Shown here piece after piece: positions 56,005 to 64,000 of a stretch of 64,000 nucleotides of DNA. Position 1 is the first letter of the stretch. Each line of letters opens with the position of its first letter. Made by a program: the position numbers and the translations under genes. This stretch comes from Tsukamurella spumae (GTDB lineage: Bacteria > Actinomycetota > Actinomycetes > Mycobacteriales > Mycobacteriaceae). The notes under the pieces were generated by a model. That model was not told the DNA's origin. It worked only from the letters and a program-made list of their open reading frames with translations, and did not search any database. The DNA is taken from assembly GCF_012396015.1 (NCBI RefSeq), contig NZ_JAAXOQ010000022.1, positions 1-64,000 on the forward strand. Direction: 5' to 3'.

Positions 56005-57165
56005 CTACCGTCCGGCGAAGGTGTCGCGCAGGCGGGAGAAGATGCCGCCGCCCTGATCCTGACCGCCGCGGCGCGCCACGTGCGGCCCCTCGTCCGGGAA
56101 CAGCGCCTTGAGCTCGCGCAGCTTGTCGGCCTGCTTCTTGTCCAGTCGCGACGGGACCGCCACGTCGAAGTGCACCACCAGGTTGCCGCGGGCCTGCGAG
56201 TTGACCTGGGGCATGCCGTGACCGCGCAGGACCTTGCTGTCGCCGGTCTGGGTGCCCGCGGGCACCTCGACGGTGAGCTCGCCGTCGATCACGGTGGGCA
56301 CGCTGACCTCGGCGCCCAGCGCCGCGTCGAACATGGGGACCCGCGCGGTGACGTGCAGGGTGCTGCCGTCGCGGGTGAGGAACTCGTGCTCACGCTCGGT
56401 GACCTCGACGTACAGGTCGCCCGCGGGGCCGCCACCGGGGCCGACCTCGCCCTGGCCGGCGAGCCGCACGCGCATGCCGTCGCCGACGCCGGCGGGGATC
56501 TTCACGGTGAGGTTGCGACGGGTGCGGACCCGCCCGTCACCGCTGCACTTGCTGCAGGGGTTCTCGATGATCTCGCCGACGCCCGCGCAGGTGGGGCACG
56601 GCCGCGAGGTCATGACCTGGCCGAGGAAGGAGCGCTGCACCGACTGCACCTCGCCCGCGCCGTGGCAGGTGGGGCAGGTCGAGGGCTTGCTGTCACCCTC
56701 GGTGCCCGAGCCCTGGCACTTGTCGCACAGGATCGCGGTGTCGACGGTGAGCTCCCGGCTCACGCCGTTCGCGCACTCGTCGAGGTCGAGCTCCATGCGG
56801 ATCAGCGCGTCGTTGCCCTCGCGCACGCGGCCCCGAGGGCCGCGCCCGCCGCCGCCCATGCCGCCGCCGAAGAAGGCCTCGAAGACATCGCCCAGCCCGC
56901 CACCGCCGAAGCCGCTGAAGCCGCCGCCGCCGAAACCGCCCGGCGAACTGTCGAGCGGGTCGCCGCCCATGTCGACGACGCGGCGCTTCTCCGGGTCGCT
57001 GAGCACCTCGTAGGCATCGGAGACGTCGCGGAACTTCTCCTGCGCGGCGTCGTCGGGGTTCACGTCCGGGTGCAGCTCGCGGGCCAGCTTGCGGTACGCG
57101 CGCTTGATCTCCTGGTCGGAAGCCTTCGAATCGACTCCGAGGATGCGGTAGTAATCACGTGCCAC
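56005..57165 (-). CDS. dnaJ2: Chaperone DnaJ, second copy
   Basis: 386 residues. It contains the J-domain with the HPD motif ([13 protein letters not shown]), a Gly/Phe-rich linker ([18 protein letters not shown]), and four C-x2-C-x-G-x-G zinc motifs ([32 protein letters not shown]). The C-terminal substrate-binding domains follow. It works with DnaK. The GTG at 57165 has AGAGGGA 9 bases ahead. It lies beside hrcA, as in mycobacteria. Confidence 0.96.
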   Translation of the reverse strand: MARDYYRILGVDSKASDQEIKRAYRKLARELHPDVNPDDAAQEKFRDVSDAYEVLSDPEKRRVVDMGGDPLDSSPGGFGGGGFSGFGGGGLGDVFEAFFGGGMGGGGRGPRGRVREGNDALIRMELDLDECANGVSRELTVDTAILCDKCQGSGTEGDSKPSTCPTCHGAGEVQSVQRSFLGQVMTSRPCPTCAGVGEIIENPCSKCSGDGRVRTRRNLTVKIPAGVGDGMRVRLAGQGEVGPGGGPAGDLYVEVTEREHEFLTRDGSTLHVTARVPMFDAALGAEVSVPTVIDGELTVEVPAGTQTGDSKVLRGHGMPQVNSQARGNLVVHFDVAVPSRLDKKQADKLRELKALFPDEGPHVARRGGQDQGGGIFSRLRDTFAGR

Positions 57166-57290
57166 AGCGGCGAATCCCTCTAACTCGTGGACGACAATCA
57201 GCGGACCTGCTCGGACCGCACTCAACCCATGATTCCACCACGGGGCCGATTCGGAACATTCGCCCTGGTCAACCGGGCGACGGCGCGCCG

Positions 57291-58325
57291 TCAGCGCGCA
57301 CCGAGCACCTCTCCGACGTACCGCGCGACGGCGGCCACGGAGGCGATCGTGCCCGGATAGTCCATCCGGGTGGGACCGAGCACCCCGACGCCGCCGAACA
57401 CCGCGCCGGGCGCCCCGTACCCGGTGGAGACCACCGACGCGCCGCGCAGGTTCTCGTCCTGCGTCTCCGATCCGATCGCCACCGACACCGTGCCGGGCTG
57501 CTGCCGCGCCGTGAGCAGCTTGAGCACCACGACCTGCTCCTCCAGCGTCTCGAGCACGCTGCGCAGCGAGCCGGACACCGCGTCGAAATCGGCGGCGTTG
57601 CGGGTCAGGTTGGCGGTGCCGCCGAGCACCAGCCGGTCGTCGACGCGCTCGACCAGGGTCTCGACGAGCACCGTCGACACCCGGATCACCGCGTCCCGCA
57701 GGTCCCGGGGCGCGAGCGGCGCGAGGTCGGCGACGCCCATCGACGCGTCCGGGATGAGCTTGCCGTGCACCGCCGCACCGAACAGCTCGCGCAGACGGGA
57801 GAGGTCGTCGTCGGACGCGGGGCCGCCCAGCTCGACGAGCCGCTGCTCGACCCGGCCCGAGTCGAGGATCACCACGAGCAGCAGCCGCGTGGGCGCCAGC
57901 GCCACCACCTCGAGGTGCCGCACCCGGGCCGAACTGATCACCGGGTACTGGATCACCGCGACCTGCCGGGTGAGCTGCGCGAGCAGCCGCACCGAGCGCT
58001 GCAGCACGTCGTCGAGGTCGACACCCGTCTCGAGGAACTGCACGATCGCCCGGCGCTCGGCCGCCGACAGAGGCTTGACCTGCGCGATCCGGTCGACGAA
58101 CTGCCGGTAGCCCTTCTCCGTCGGGATGCGTCCGGAGCTGGTGTGCTGCTGCGTGATGTAGCCCTCGGCCTCGAGGACCGCCATGTCGTTGCGGACCGTC
58201 GCGCTGGACACGCCGAGCTGATGCCGGTCGACCAGCGCCTTCGAGCCGACCGGCTCCTGGGTCTCGACGTAATCCGCCACGATCGCCCGGAGCACCTCGA
58301 ACCGCCGGTCCTCCGTGCTCGACAT
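57291..58325 (-). CDS. hrcA: Heat-inducible transcription repressor HrcA
   Basis: 344 residues. The N-terminal winged helix ([32 protein letters not shown]) is followed by the HrcA sensor domain. It represses groE-type genes at CIRCE operators with help from GroEL. I saw no CIRCE inverted repeat (TTAGCACTC-N9-GAGTGCTAA) in this window, so its targets lie elsewhere. It heads the long minus-strand run and is divergent from the gene at 58385, 59 bases apart. Confidence 0.95.
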   Translation of the reverse strand: MSSTEDRRFEVLRAIVADYVETQEPVGSKALVDRHQLGVSSATVRNDMAVLEAEGYITQQHTSSGRIPTEKGYRQFVDRIAQVKPLSAAERRAIVQFLETGVDLDDVLQRSVRLLAQLTRQVAVIQYPVISSARVRHLEVVALAPTRLLLVVILDSGRVEQRLVELGGPASDDDLSRLRELFGAAVHGKLIPDASMGVADLAPLAPRDLRDAVIRVSTVLVETLVERVDDRLVLGGTANLTRNAADFDAVSGSLRSVLETLEEQVVVLKLLTARQQPGTVSVAIGSETQDENLRGASVVSTGYGAPGAVFGGVGVLGPTRMDYPGTIASVAAVARYVGEVLGAR

Positions 58326-58384
58326 GCGCCGCCCTTTCTCGTGTGGACTTCGAACGGCCAGTTTACTCGGGCTACAGTCGTGCC

Positions 58385-58738
58385 GTGATCTTCAAGGGCG
58401 TACTCGACGGGAAGCCGTACCCGGAGCACGGCCTCAGCGCGCGCGAGTGGTCGCAGATCCCGCCCCAACAGGTCCGCCTGAACGCCCTGGTGACCACGAC
58501 CACCGTGCTCGCGCTGGACCGGCTGCTCTCGGAGGACTCGACCTTCTACGGCGACCTGTTCCCGCATGCGGTGGCCTGGAACGGCGACCTGTATCTCGAG
58601 GACGGCCTGCACCGGGCCGTGCGATCCGCGCTGCGCGGCCGCGAGGTGCTGCACTGCCGCGTGTACTCGCTGCCGCCCGGCACCCCGCCGCGACCGGCCT
58701 CCCCGGGCCGGCACGGTAAGCACGCCCGCCAGGACTGA
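58385..58738 (+). CDS. Conserved hypothetical protein beside hrcA
   Basis: 117 residues in the place of M. tuberculosis Rv2375. Sequence blocks are [20 protein letters not shown] and [26 protein letters not shown], the latter recalling small ParB/Srx-like folds. It has no signal or membrane segment. The GTG at 58385 lies 6 bases after TACAGT, so the message is probably leaderless. Function unknown. The first SIMPL gene begins 11 bases on, so they may share a transcript. Confidence 0.75.
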   Translation: MIFKGVLDGKPYPEHGLSAREWSQIPPQQVRLNALVTTTTVLALDRLLSEDSTFYGDLFPHAVAWNGDLYLEDGLHRAVRSALRGREVLHCRVYSLPPGTPPRPASPGRHGKHARQD

Positions 58739-58749
58739 AAGGGACGCCC

Positions 58750-59379
58750 ATGACCCGCACCATCCGCCAGACCGGCACCGGATCCGCCGTCGCGATCCCC
58801 GACGTCGTGATCGCCCGGATCGGGGTCGAGCACCGCGCGCCGGACGTGGTGGCGGCGTTCTCCGGCGCCGGCGACGCGGCGCGGGCCGTCGTCGCGGCCG
58901 TCCGCGCCGCCGGGGTCGCCGACGCCGACATCGCCACCTCCGACGTCGGCCTGCAGACCGTGGAGACGGGCCCCTGGGAGGACCGCAGGCTCGAGGGCTA
59001 CGCCGCGTCGGAGTCGCTCGTGGTGACCGTGCGGGACGTGGCCAACGCCGCCTGGGTGCTGCAGGCGGCCACCGTCGCGGCGCGCGACGCCACCCGGATC
59101 GACTCCGTCACCTTCGCGCTGTCCGACGGTGCCGCCCCCGCCGCCGCGGCCCGCGACGCCGCGTTCGCCGACGCGAGGGCCAAGGCCGAGCAGTACGCCC
59201 GCCTGTCCGGCGACGCGCTGGGCGCCGTGCTGAGCATCGCCGACGACCCGTCGTCCGCGCCGCGGCCGCAGATGATGCTCGCGGCGAAAGCCGCGGCGGC
59301 GCCCGGGTCGGGCCCCGCGATGGAGGCCGGCGAGCGCATCGTGACCGCGCAGGTCGTCGTCGAATGGGAGTTGGTCTAA
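58750..59379 (+). CDS. SIMPL-domain (DUF541) protein without signal peptide
   Basis: 209 residues. The domain is recognised from its opening TGTGSAVAIPDVVIARIGVE, the ADADIATSDVGLQTVE block and the closing GERIVTAQVVVEWELV. Relatives with this domain form periplasmic or cytoplasmic oligomers of unclear function. This copy has no signal, so it should be cytoplasmic. GAAAGGGA precedes the ATG. The next gene is an exported paralogue. Confidence 0.82.
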   Translation: MTRTIRQTGTGSAVAIPDVVIARIGVEHRAPDVVAAFSGAGDAARAVVAAVRAAGVADADIATSDVGLQTVETGPWEDRRLEGYAASESLVVTVRDVANAAWVLQAATVAARDATRIDSVTFALSDGAAPAAAARDAAFADARAKAEQYARLSGDALGAVLSIADDPSSAPRPQMMLAAKAAAAPGSGPAMEAGERIVTAQVVVEWELV

Positions 59380-59446
59380 CCGCCAGGAACGTTGCCGTAA
59401 GCACCGATCCGCTGCGAAGGCGTGCCGCTCCTGCCACGCTGACGCC

Positions 59447-60190
59447 ATGACGAATCGGACATCCGGCACAGCACGGAACTGGCGCGTGACCGGCATCGCA
59501 CTCCTCGCCGCGCTCGCGATGGCGGGTTCGGTGACCGCATGCGGCTCGTCCAGCACCTCCAACGACTCTCCCCGGGAGATCACGGCGGTCGGCACCGGTG
59601 AGGCGTCGGGCAAGCCCGATGTCCTGACGGTGCAGCTGGCGGTGCAGCACCAGGCCGCGGATGTGACGACCGCGCTCAACGACGCCTCCGCGAGCGCGCA
59701 GAAGGTGATCGAGTCCGCCGGGGCGAACGGCGTGGACCCGAAGGACGTCCAGACCGCGAACGTGCGGGTCAATCCGCACTACGGCACCGATCGGCAGATC
59801 ACCTCCTACGAGGCCACGCAGTCGCTCACCGTCAAGGTCCGCAAGCTGGACACCGCCTCGAAGCTCCTCGGCGACCTGGCGACCGCGGGCGGCGACGCGA
59901 CGCGGATCAGCTCCGTCGGCTTCGACATCGAGAACGACTCGGCCCTCAAGGCGACCGCACGCGACAAGGCCTTCGCGGAGGCGAAGAGCCGCGCCGAGCA
60001 GTACGCCAAGCTCTCGGGCGGCAAGCTCGGCGAGGTCCGCACCGTGTCGGAGGGTGCGGCCGTGCGGCCGATCACGACCCGTCAGTACACGCCCGATTCC
60101 ACGCCCGGCGTGGCCGCGTCCCCGGTGCCGATCGAGGCCGGCGAGCAGTCGCTGACCGTGACCGTGACGGTGGTCTGGAAGCTGTCGTAG
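59447..60190 (+). CDS. SIMPL-domain (DUF541) lipoprotein
   Basis: 247 residues. A signal peptide ends in the lipobox VTAC, followed by a SIMPL domain that is close to the gene before it: VGTGEASGKPDVLTVQLAVQ, VDPKDVQTANVRVN, ARDKAFAEAKSRAEQYAKLSG, and GEQSLTVTVTVVWKLS. The pair probably arose by duplication, with one copy exported. Its stop is separated from the hemW stop by a single base. Confidence 0.85.
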   Translation: MTNRTSGTARNWRVTGIALLAALAMAGSVTACGSSSTSNDSPREITAVGTGEASGKPDVLTVQLAVQHQAADVTTALNDASASAQKVIESAGANGVDPKDVQTANVRVNPHYGTDRQITSYEATQSLTVKVRKLDTASKLLGDLATAGGDATRISSVGFDIENDSALKATARDKAFAEAKSRAEQYAKLSGGKLGEVRTVSEGAAVRPITTRQYTPDSTPGVAASPVPIEAGEQSLTVTVTVVWKLS

Positions 60191-60191
60191 C

Positions 60192-61364
60192 TCAGTCGAG
60201 GAGGCGCCGCACCACGCCGTCGGCGAGCAGCCGCCCCGCGTCGGTGAGTACGTACGCGTTCCCCTCACGACGCAGCGCCCCCGTCGCGACCTCGGTATCG
60301 GCGCGGCCGATCTCCTCGGCCCGGAGCACCTCGACGGGGATCCCAGACCGCATACGGACCCGGAGCATGATCTCCTCGACGTGCCGGTCCTCGGCGGTGA
60401 GCACCTCGTGCCCCGCGATCGGCAGCGCCCCGCCCGCGACGGCCTCGGCGTACCGGGCGGGGTGTTTGACGTTCCACATCCGCGTGCCGCCCACATGGCC
60501 GTGCGCGCCGGGACCCGCGCCCCACCAGTCCGCGCCCTCCCAGTACAGCTCGTTGTGCCGGCACCGGGCGGCGTCCGATCGTGCCCAGTTGGACACCTCG
60601 TACCAGTCGAAACCCGCGGCGCGCAGGGCGTCGTCGAGCATCTCGTAGCGGTGGGCGAGGACGTCGTCATCGGTGTCGGGGAGCTCGCCGCGGCGGATCC
60701 GGCGGGCCAGCGCGGTGCCGTCCTCGACGATGAGCGCGTACGCCGAGACGTGATCCACCCCCGCGTCGAGCACGGCGTCCAGCGAGGCCCGCAGGTCGTC
60801 GTCGGACTCCCCCGGCGTGCCGTAGATCAGGTCCAGGTTGACGTGGTCGAAGCCCGCGGCGCGGGCCTCCTTGGCCGCCGCCACCGCCCGCCCGGGCGTG
60901 TGCGTGCGGTCCAGCACGCGCAACACGTGCGGGGCCGCCGACTGCATGCCCAGCGATACCCGGGTGAAGCCCGCCTCCCGCAGCCGCGCGAAGAACTCCG
61001 GCGAGGTCGACTCGGGGTTGGACTCGGTGGTCACTTCCGCATCGTCGGCGAAGGTGAAGTGCCGACGGGCCGTGTCCAGCAGGGCGGCCAGGCCGTCGCC
61101 GCCCAGGAGCGACGGGGTCCCGCCCCCGACGAAGACCGTCGACACCGGTACGTCGCCGACGGTGCGCCGCGCCAGCGCGAGCTCCCCGTCGACGGCCTCG
61201 GCCCACGCCTGCGGCGACGTGGACGCGCCCAATTCGCCGGCCGTGTAGGTGTTGAAGTCGCAGTAGCCGCAGCGCGTCGCGCAGAAGGGCACGTGCAGAT
61301 ACAGCCCGAACGGCGTCGCGGCACCGTCGAGCCTGCTGAGCTCGGGGATCGAGGGCGCGGACAT
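60192..61364 (-). CDS. hemW: Heme chaperone HemW (radical SAM)
   Basis: 390 residues. The radical SAM cluster is C-x3-C-x2-C at Cys28, Cys32 and Cys35 (VPFCATRCGYCDFN). The HNxxYW motif in CRHNELYWEG marks it as a HemW heme chaperone, not coproporphyrinogen oxidase HemN, although older annotation uses hemN. The ATG at 61364 has GGAAGG directly before it, so a leaderless start is plausible. It is divergent from the cysteine leader ORF and sirA. Confidence 0.92.
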   Translation of the reverse strand: MSAPSIPELSRLDGAATPFGLYLHVPFCATRCGYCDFNTYTAGELGASTSPQAWAEAVDGELALARRTVGDVPVSTVFVGGGTPSLLGGDGLAALLDTARRHFTFADDAEVTTESNPESTSPEFFARLREAGFTRVSLGMQSAAPHVLRVLDRTHTPGRAVAAAKEARAAGFDHVNLDLIYGTPGESDDDLRASLDAVLDAGVDHVSAYALIVEDGTALARRIRRGELPDTDDDVLAHRYEMLDDALRAAGFDWYEVSNWARSDAARCRHNELYWEGADWWGAGPGAHGHVGGTRMWNVKHPARYAEAVAGGALPIAGHEVLTAEDRHVEEIMLRVRMRSGIPVEVLRAEEIGRADTEVATGALRREGNAYVLTDAGRLLADGVVRRLLD

Positions 61365-61453
61365 CCTTCCAGTCTTGCAGGTGCGCGACCCTGCGGTTTT
61401 CACGCATCACTGAGCGAAACCCGATTCCACTTCTCCGCCCATCCGATGGCACA

Positions 61454-61543
61454 ATGATCTCGATGGATGGACAGGGTGAGTTGCTGGCATCGCGCCGGCA
61501 CATCGATTACCTGCGGGTCTGCAGCAGCGGCTGTCGGGCCTGA
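61454..61543 (+). CDS. Cysteine-containing upstream ORF, candidate cysteine attenuator leader peptide
   Basis: A 29-residue frame ending SRRHIDYLRVCSSGCRA. Starts are possible at ATG 61454 or 61463, the second with AATGAT just ahead, which would suit a leaderless start. Two cysteines stand near the end, after an RRHIDxxRV segment. In mycobacteria and relatives, leaderless ORFs of this very style precede sulfur-assimilation genes; ribosomes stalling at the Cys codons when cysteine is short free the ribosome site of the next gene. The sirA start lies 89 bases downstream. Confidence 0.75.
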   Translation: MISMDGQGELLASRRHIDYLRVCSSGCRA

Positions 61544-61586
61544 TTCCCGACGCCTCGTACCGCCTCGTACCGCGTCGAGCCCCTGA

Positions 61587-61605
61587 GCGCCACCAGCCCT
61601 GGCGC
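61587..61605 (+). promoter_or_regulatory. Hairpin between the upstream ORF and sirA
   Basis: GCGCCA-CCAGCCC-TGGCGC is a perfect 6-base stem. It follows two tandem copies of CGCCTCGTAC (61551-61570). The hairpin lies 28 bases before the sirA start and may be part of the switch that couples sirA translation to cysteine supply. Confidence 0.4.
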
Positions 61606-61632
61606 GCCATCCCATGAATCCCAGGAGTCTCC

Positions 61633-63354
61633 ATGACGTCGATCACCGACGCCCCTGTCCCCTCCTCCGACGCCGCGCCCACGCGGCCCGCTCGCACGCG
61701 CCCGGTCAAGCGCACTTCGGAGGGTCAGTGGAAGCTCGGGTACCGCACCCCGCTGAACGCGAACGAGCAGTCCAAGCGTGACGACAACCCGCTCAACGTG
61801 CGTGCGCGCATCGAGAACATCTACTCCAAGCAGGGTTTCGACTCGATCGACAAGGCCGATCTCCGGGGCCGGATGCGGTGGTGGGGCCTGTACACCCAGC
61901 GCGAGCAGGGCTACGACGGCACCTTCACCGGCGATGAGAACATCGACATGCTCGAGGCCCGGTACTTCATGATGCGGGTGCGGTGCGACGGCGGGAAGCT
62001 CGACGCCGCCCAGGTCCGCACCCTCGGCGAGATCTCCACCGAGTTCGGCCGCGACACCGCGGACCTCTCGGACCGGCAGAACGTGCAGTTCCACTGGATC
62101 GAGATCGAGAACGTCCCGGAGATCTGGAAGCGGCTCGAGGCCGTGGGCCTCAAGACCACCGAGGCGTGCGGCGACTGCCCGCGCGTCGTGCTCGGCTCGC
62201 CGCTCGCGGGCGAGTCCTTCGGCGAGGTCCTCGATCCGACGCCCGCGATCGACGAGATCGTCCGCCGCTACATCGGCGACCCGAAGTACTCGAACCTGCC
62301 GCGCAAGTTCAAGACCGCCATCTCGGGTCAGCAGGACGTGGTCCACGAGATCAACGACGTGGCCTTCATCGGCGTCGAGCACCCCGAGCACGGCCCCGGC
62401 CTGGACCTGTGGGTCGGCGGCGGCCTCTCGACGAACCCGATGCTGGCGCAACGCCTGGGTGCCTGGATCCCGCTCGACGAGGTCCCCGACGTCTGGGAGG
62501 GCGTCGTCTCGATCTTCCGCGACTACGGCTACCGGCGGCTCCGGTCGAAGGCGCGGCTGAAGTTCCTCATCAAGGACTGGGGGGTGGAGAAATTCCGTGA
62601 CGTCCTCGAGACGGAGTACCTCGGCCGCAAGCTGATCGACGGTCCGGCGCCCGAGCAGCCGGAGCGGCCGATCGACCACATCGGCGTGCAGAAGCTGCGC
62701 AACGGCCTCAACGCCGTCGGCTTCTCCCCCATCGCCGGCCGCGTGTCCGGCACCGTGCTGAGCAAGGTGGCCGACGCGATGGAGCGGGTCGGGACCGATC
62801 GCGCCTCGTTCACGCCGTACCAGAAGCTCATCGTGCTGGACGTGCCCGATGATCAGGTGGACTCGCTGATCGACGAGCTGGCGCCCCTGGGCCTGCAGGG
62901 CCGCCCGTCGATCTGGCGGCGCAACCTCATCGCCTGCAGCGGCATCGAGTTCTGCAAGCTCTCCTTCGTCGAGACGCGCAAGCGCTCGCAGGTCCTGGTT
63001 CCGGACCTGGAGCAGCGCCTGAACGACATCAACGCCCAGCTGGACGTACCGATCACGGTGAACATCAACGGCTGCCCCAATTCCTGCGGCCGCTCCCAGA
63101 TCGCCGACATCGGCTTCAAGGGGCAGCTCGTGGACGACGACGCGGGGAATCAGGTCGAGGGATTCCAGGTTCACCTTGGTGGAAGCCTCGGGCTCGACAG
63201 CGGTTTCGGTCGCAAGCTGCGCCAGCACAAGGTGCTGTCGACGGAGCTCGGGGACTACATCGAACGAGTGGTGCGGAACTTCGTGGCACAGCGCGAGACC
63301 GGCGAGCGGTTCGCGCAGTGGACGCTCCGCGCCGCGGAGGAGGACCTGCGATGA
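61633..63354 (+). CDS. sirA: Ferredoxin-dependent sulfite reductase
   Basis: 573 residues. It reduces sulfite to sulfide with six electrons from ferredoxin for cysteine synthesis. M. tuberculosis calls the same gene nirA or sirA. The [4Fe-4S]-siroheme ligands are in IACSGIEFCKLSF and INGCPNSCGRSQ. The duplicated ferredoxin-like halves show RMRWWGLYTQREQGYDGTF and LSDRQNVQFHWIEIENVP. The ATG is preceded by CCAGGAG. cysH overlaps its stop as ATGA. Confidence 0.96.
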   Translation: MTSITDAPVPSSDAAPTRPARTRPVKRTSEGQWKLGYRTPLNANEQSKRDDNPLNVRARIENIYSKQGFDSIDKADLRGRMRWWGLYTQREQGYDGTFTGDENIDMLEARYFMMRVRCDGGKLDAAQVRTLGEISTEFGRDTADLSDRQNVQFHWIEIENVPEIWKRLEAVGLKTTEACGDCPRVVLGSPLAGESFGEVLDPTPAIDEIVRRYIGDPKYSNLPRKFKTAISGQQDVVHEINDVAFIGVEHPEHGPGLDLWVGGGLSTNPMLAQRLGAWIPLDEVPDVWEGVVSIFRDYGYRRLRSKARLKFLIKDWGVEKFRDVLETEYLGRKLIDGPAPEQPERPIDHIGVQKLRNGLNAVGFSPIAGRVSGTVLSKVADAMERVGTDRASFTPYQKLIVLDVPDDQVDSLIDELAPLGLQGRPSIWRRNLIACSGIEFCKLSFVETRKRSQVLVPDLEQRLNDINAQLDVPITVNINGCPNSCGRSQIADIGFKGQLVDDDAGNQVEGFQVHLGGSLGLDSGFGRKLRQHKVLSTELGDYIERVVRNFVAQRETGERFAQWTLRAAEEDLR

Positions 63355-64000
63355 CGGCACCGTCGAACCCCCTGACCGGACGGGACGCGGACGAGCTGCG
63401 CGCCCTCGCGGCGCGCGCGTCGAAGGAGCTGGAGGGCGCCGACGCGCTCACGCTCCTGCAGTGGACGCTGGACACCTTCGGTGAGGACTTCATCGTCGCG
63501 TCCAACATGCAGGACGGGGTGCTGGTGCACCTCGCCAAGCAGGTGCAGGACCGCCCGAAGGTGCTCTTCCTCGACACCGGCTACCACTTCCCCGAGACGA
63601 TCGGCATGCGCGACGCGGTCGAGGCGATCTACGAGGTGGAACTGCTCAACGTGACGCCCGAGCAGAGCGTCGGCGAGCAGGACGCCACGATCGGCAAGGA
63701 CCTCTTCGCCACCGATCCGGCGCAGTGCTGCAACCTGCGCAAGGTGGTGCCCCTGCGCGAATCGCTCAAGGGCTACCGGGCCTGGGTCACCGGCATCCGC
63801 CGGGTCGAGTCGCCGACCCGCGCGAACGCGCCGTTCATCTCCTTCGACGAGGGCTTCGGCCTGCTCAAGGTGAACCCGATCGTCGACTGGTCCGACGAGC
63901 AGATGCAGCAGTTCATCGAGGAGAACGGGATCCTGGTCAACCCGCTGGTGGACGAGGGATACCCGTCGATCGGCTGCCAGCCGTGCACCAACAAGCCCGC
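63351..64000 (+). CDS. cysH: Adenosine 5'-phosphosulfate reductase, cut by the window edge
   Basis: 216 residues are seen before the window ends. The PAPS-reductase fold shows FLDTGYHFPETI. The pair QCCNLRKVVPL together with IGCQPCTNKP gives the CC...CxxC motif of APS reductases that bind a [4Fe-4S] cluster. This fits reduction of APS directly to sulfite. It overlaps sirA by 4 bases, so both are co-translated under the cysteine-linked leader. Only the last residues are missing. Confidence 0.95.
   Translation, partial: MTAPSNPLTGRDADELRALAARASKELEGADALTLLQWTLDTFGEDFIVASNMQDGVLVHLAKQVQDRPKVLFLDTGYHFPETIGMRDAVEAIYEVELLNVTPEQSVGEQDATIGKDLFATDPAQCCNLRKVVPLRESLKGYRAWVTGIRRVESPTRANAPFISFDEGFGLLKVNPIVDWSDEQMQQFIEENGILVNPLVDEGYPSIGCQPCTNKP

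Noticed and set aside
57166-58384. CIRCE operator around hrcA-dnaJ2
   Set aside because: No TTAGCACTC/GAGTGCTAA inverted repeat is present in either intergenic region.
60192-61364. Naming the radical SAM gene hemN (coproporphyrinogen dehydrogenase)
   Set aside because: The HNxxYW motif and the C-x3-C-x2-C layout point to HemW, a heme chaperone, so the enzyme name was not used.

Overview
The window reads as chromosomal DNA of a high-GC, mycolic-acid-producing actinobacterium of the order Mycobacteriales, most likely Tsukamurella or a close relative. Several blocks keep the gene order known from Mycobacterium tuberculosis: DUF3052/ahpE next to aceE-mabR-fabD-acpM; dnaG-dgt; glyS facing smtB-zur; the long minus-strand run hrcA-dnaJ2-rsmE-phoH-ybeY-corC-era and recO-uppS; and hemW facing sirA-cysH. 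An alkB-rubredoxin cluster and the lack of kasA after acpM argue against Mycobacterium itself. The genus call is inference from gene content and order. Many genes start with GTG, many neighbours overlap by 4 bases (ATGA or GTGA), and at least six genes appear to be transcribed without a leader.

Layout. 1-3.4 kb: edge of an IS630-type transposase, a flavin disulfide oxidoreductase, and a lone nrdF behind a DtxR/IdeR-like iron box. 3.5-10.5 kb: tRNA-Val, ahpE, DUF3052, aceE, mabR, fabD, acpM. 10.6-18.4 kb: DUF3145, a serine hydrolase, a large repeat-bearing secreted protein of atypical base use, lipoproteins, and a short island with ardA beside tRNA-Asn. 18.6-23.5 kb: a repeat-rich lipoprotein, an adenylate cyclase behind a Crp/GlxR-like site, tRNA-Met with an acetyltransferase pseudogene against its 3' end, and a membrane-anchored beta-propeller. 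23.6-35.4 kb: a GapB-type GAPDH, a Cys-tailed DUF5685 protein, a large LuxR/AAA regulator between two small secreted proteins, a P450, a YggS protein, and a fused thioredoxin-reductase-like/methyltransferase enzyme facing its XRE-cupin regulator. 35.4-42 kb: dnaG, dgt, a cold-shock-domain protein, an LpqH-like lipoprotein, glyS and zinc-sensing smtB-zur. 42-47.6 kb: the coupled alkane hydroxylation operon alkB-rub-rub-reductase-tetR facing ohrR-ohr. 47.6-58.4 kb: the housekeeping run listed above. 58.4-64 kb: two tandem SIMPL proteins, hemW, and assimilatory sulfate reduction (sirA-cysH) behind a Cys-containing upstream ORF that looks like a cysteine attenuator.

How the genes work together. 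aceE supplies acetyl-CoA. mabR, fabD and acpM start fatty acid synthase II, which builds meromycolate chains. alkB with its rubredoxins and reductase takes alkanes into the same lipid pool. ahpE, ohr and the fused flavoenzyme deal with peroxides and thiols. sirA-cysH supplies sulfide for cysteine. Zinc (smtB-zur), iron (box before nrdF), cAMP (cyclase and its site), organic peroxide (ohrR) and cysteine (upstream ORF) each have a regulatory signal here that can be read from the sequence.

The most unusual whole-window signal is a highly repeated nonamer, CGACGGTGC. I count 38 copies by eye, evenly split between strands, against about 2 expected from base composition, and none in the atypical 12-18.5 kb segment. 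No complete new defence or mobile system was found; ardA and the tRNA-flanking debris are the clearest mobile traces.
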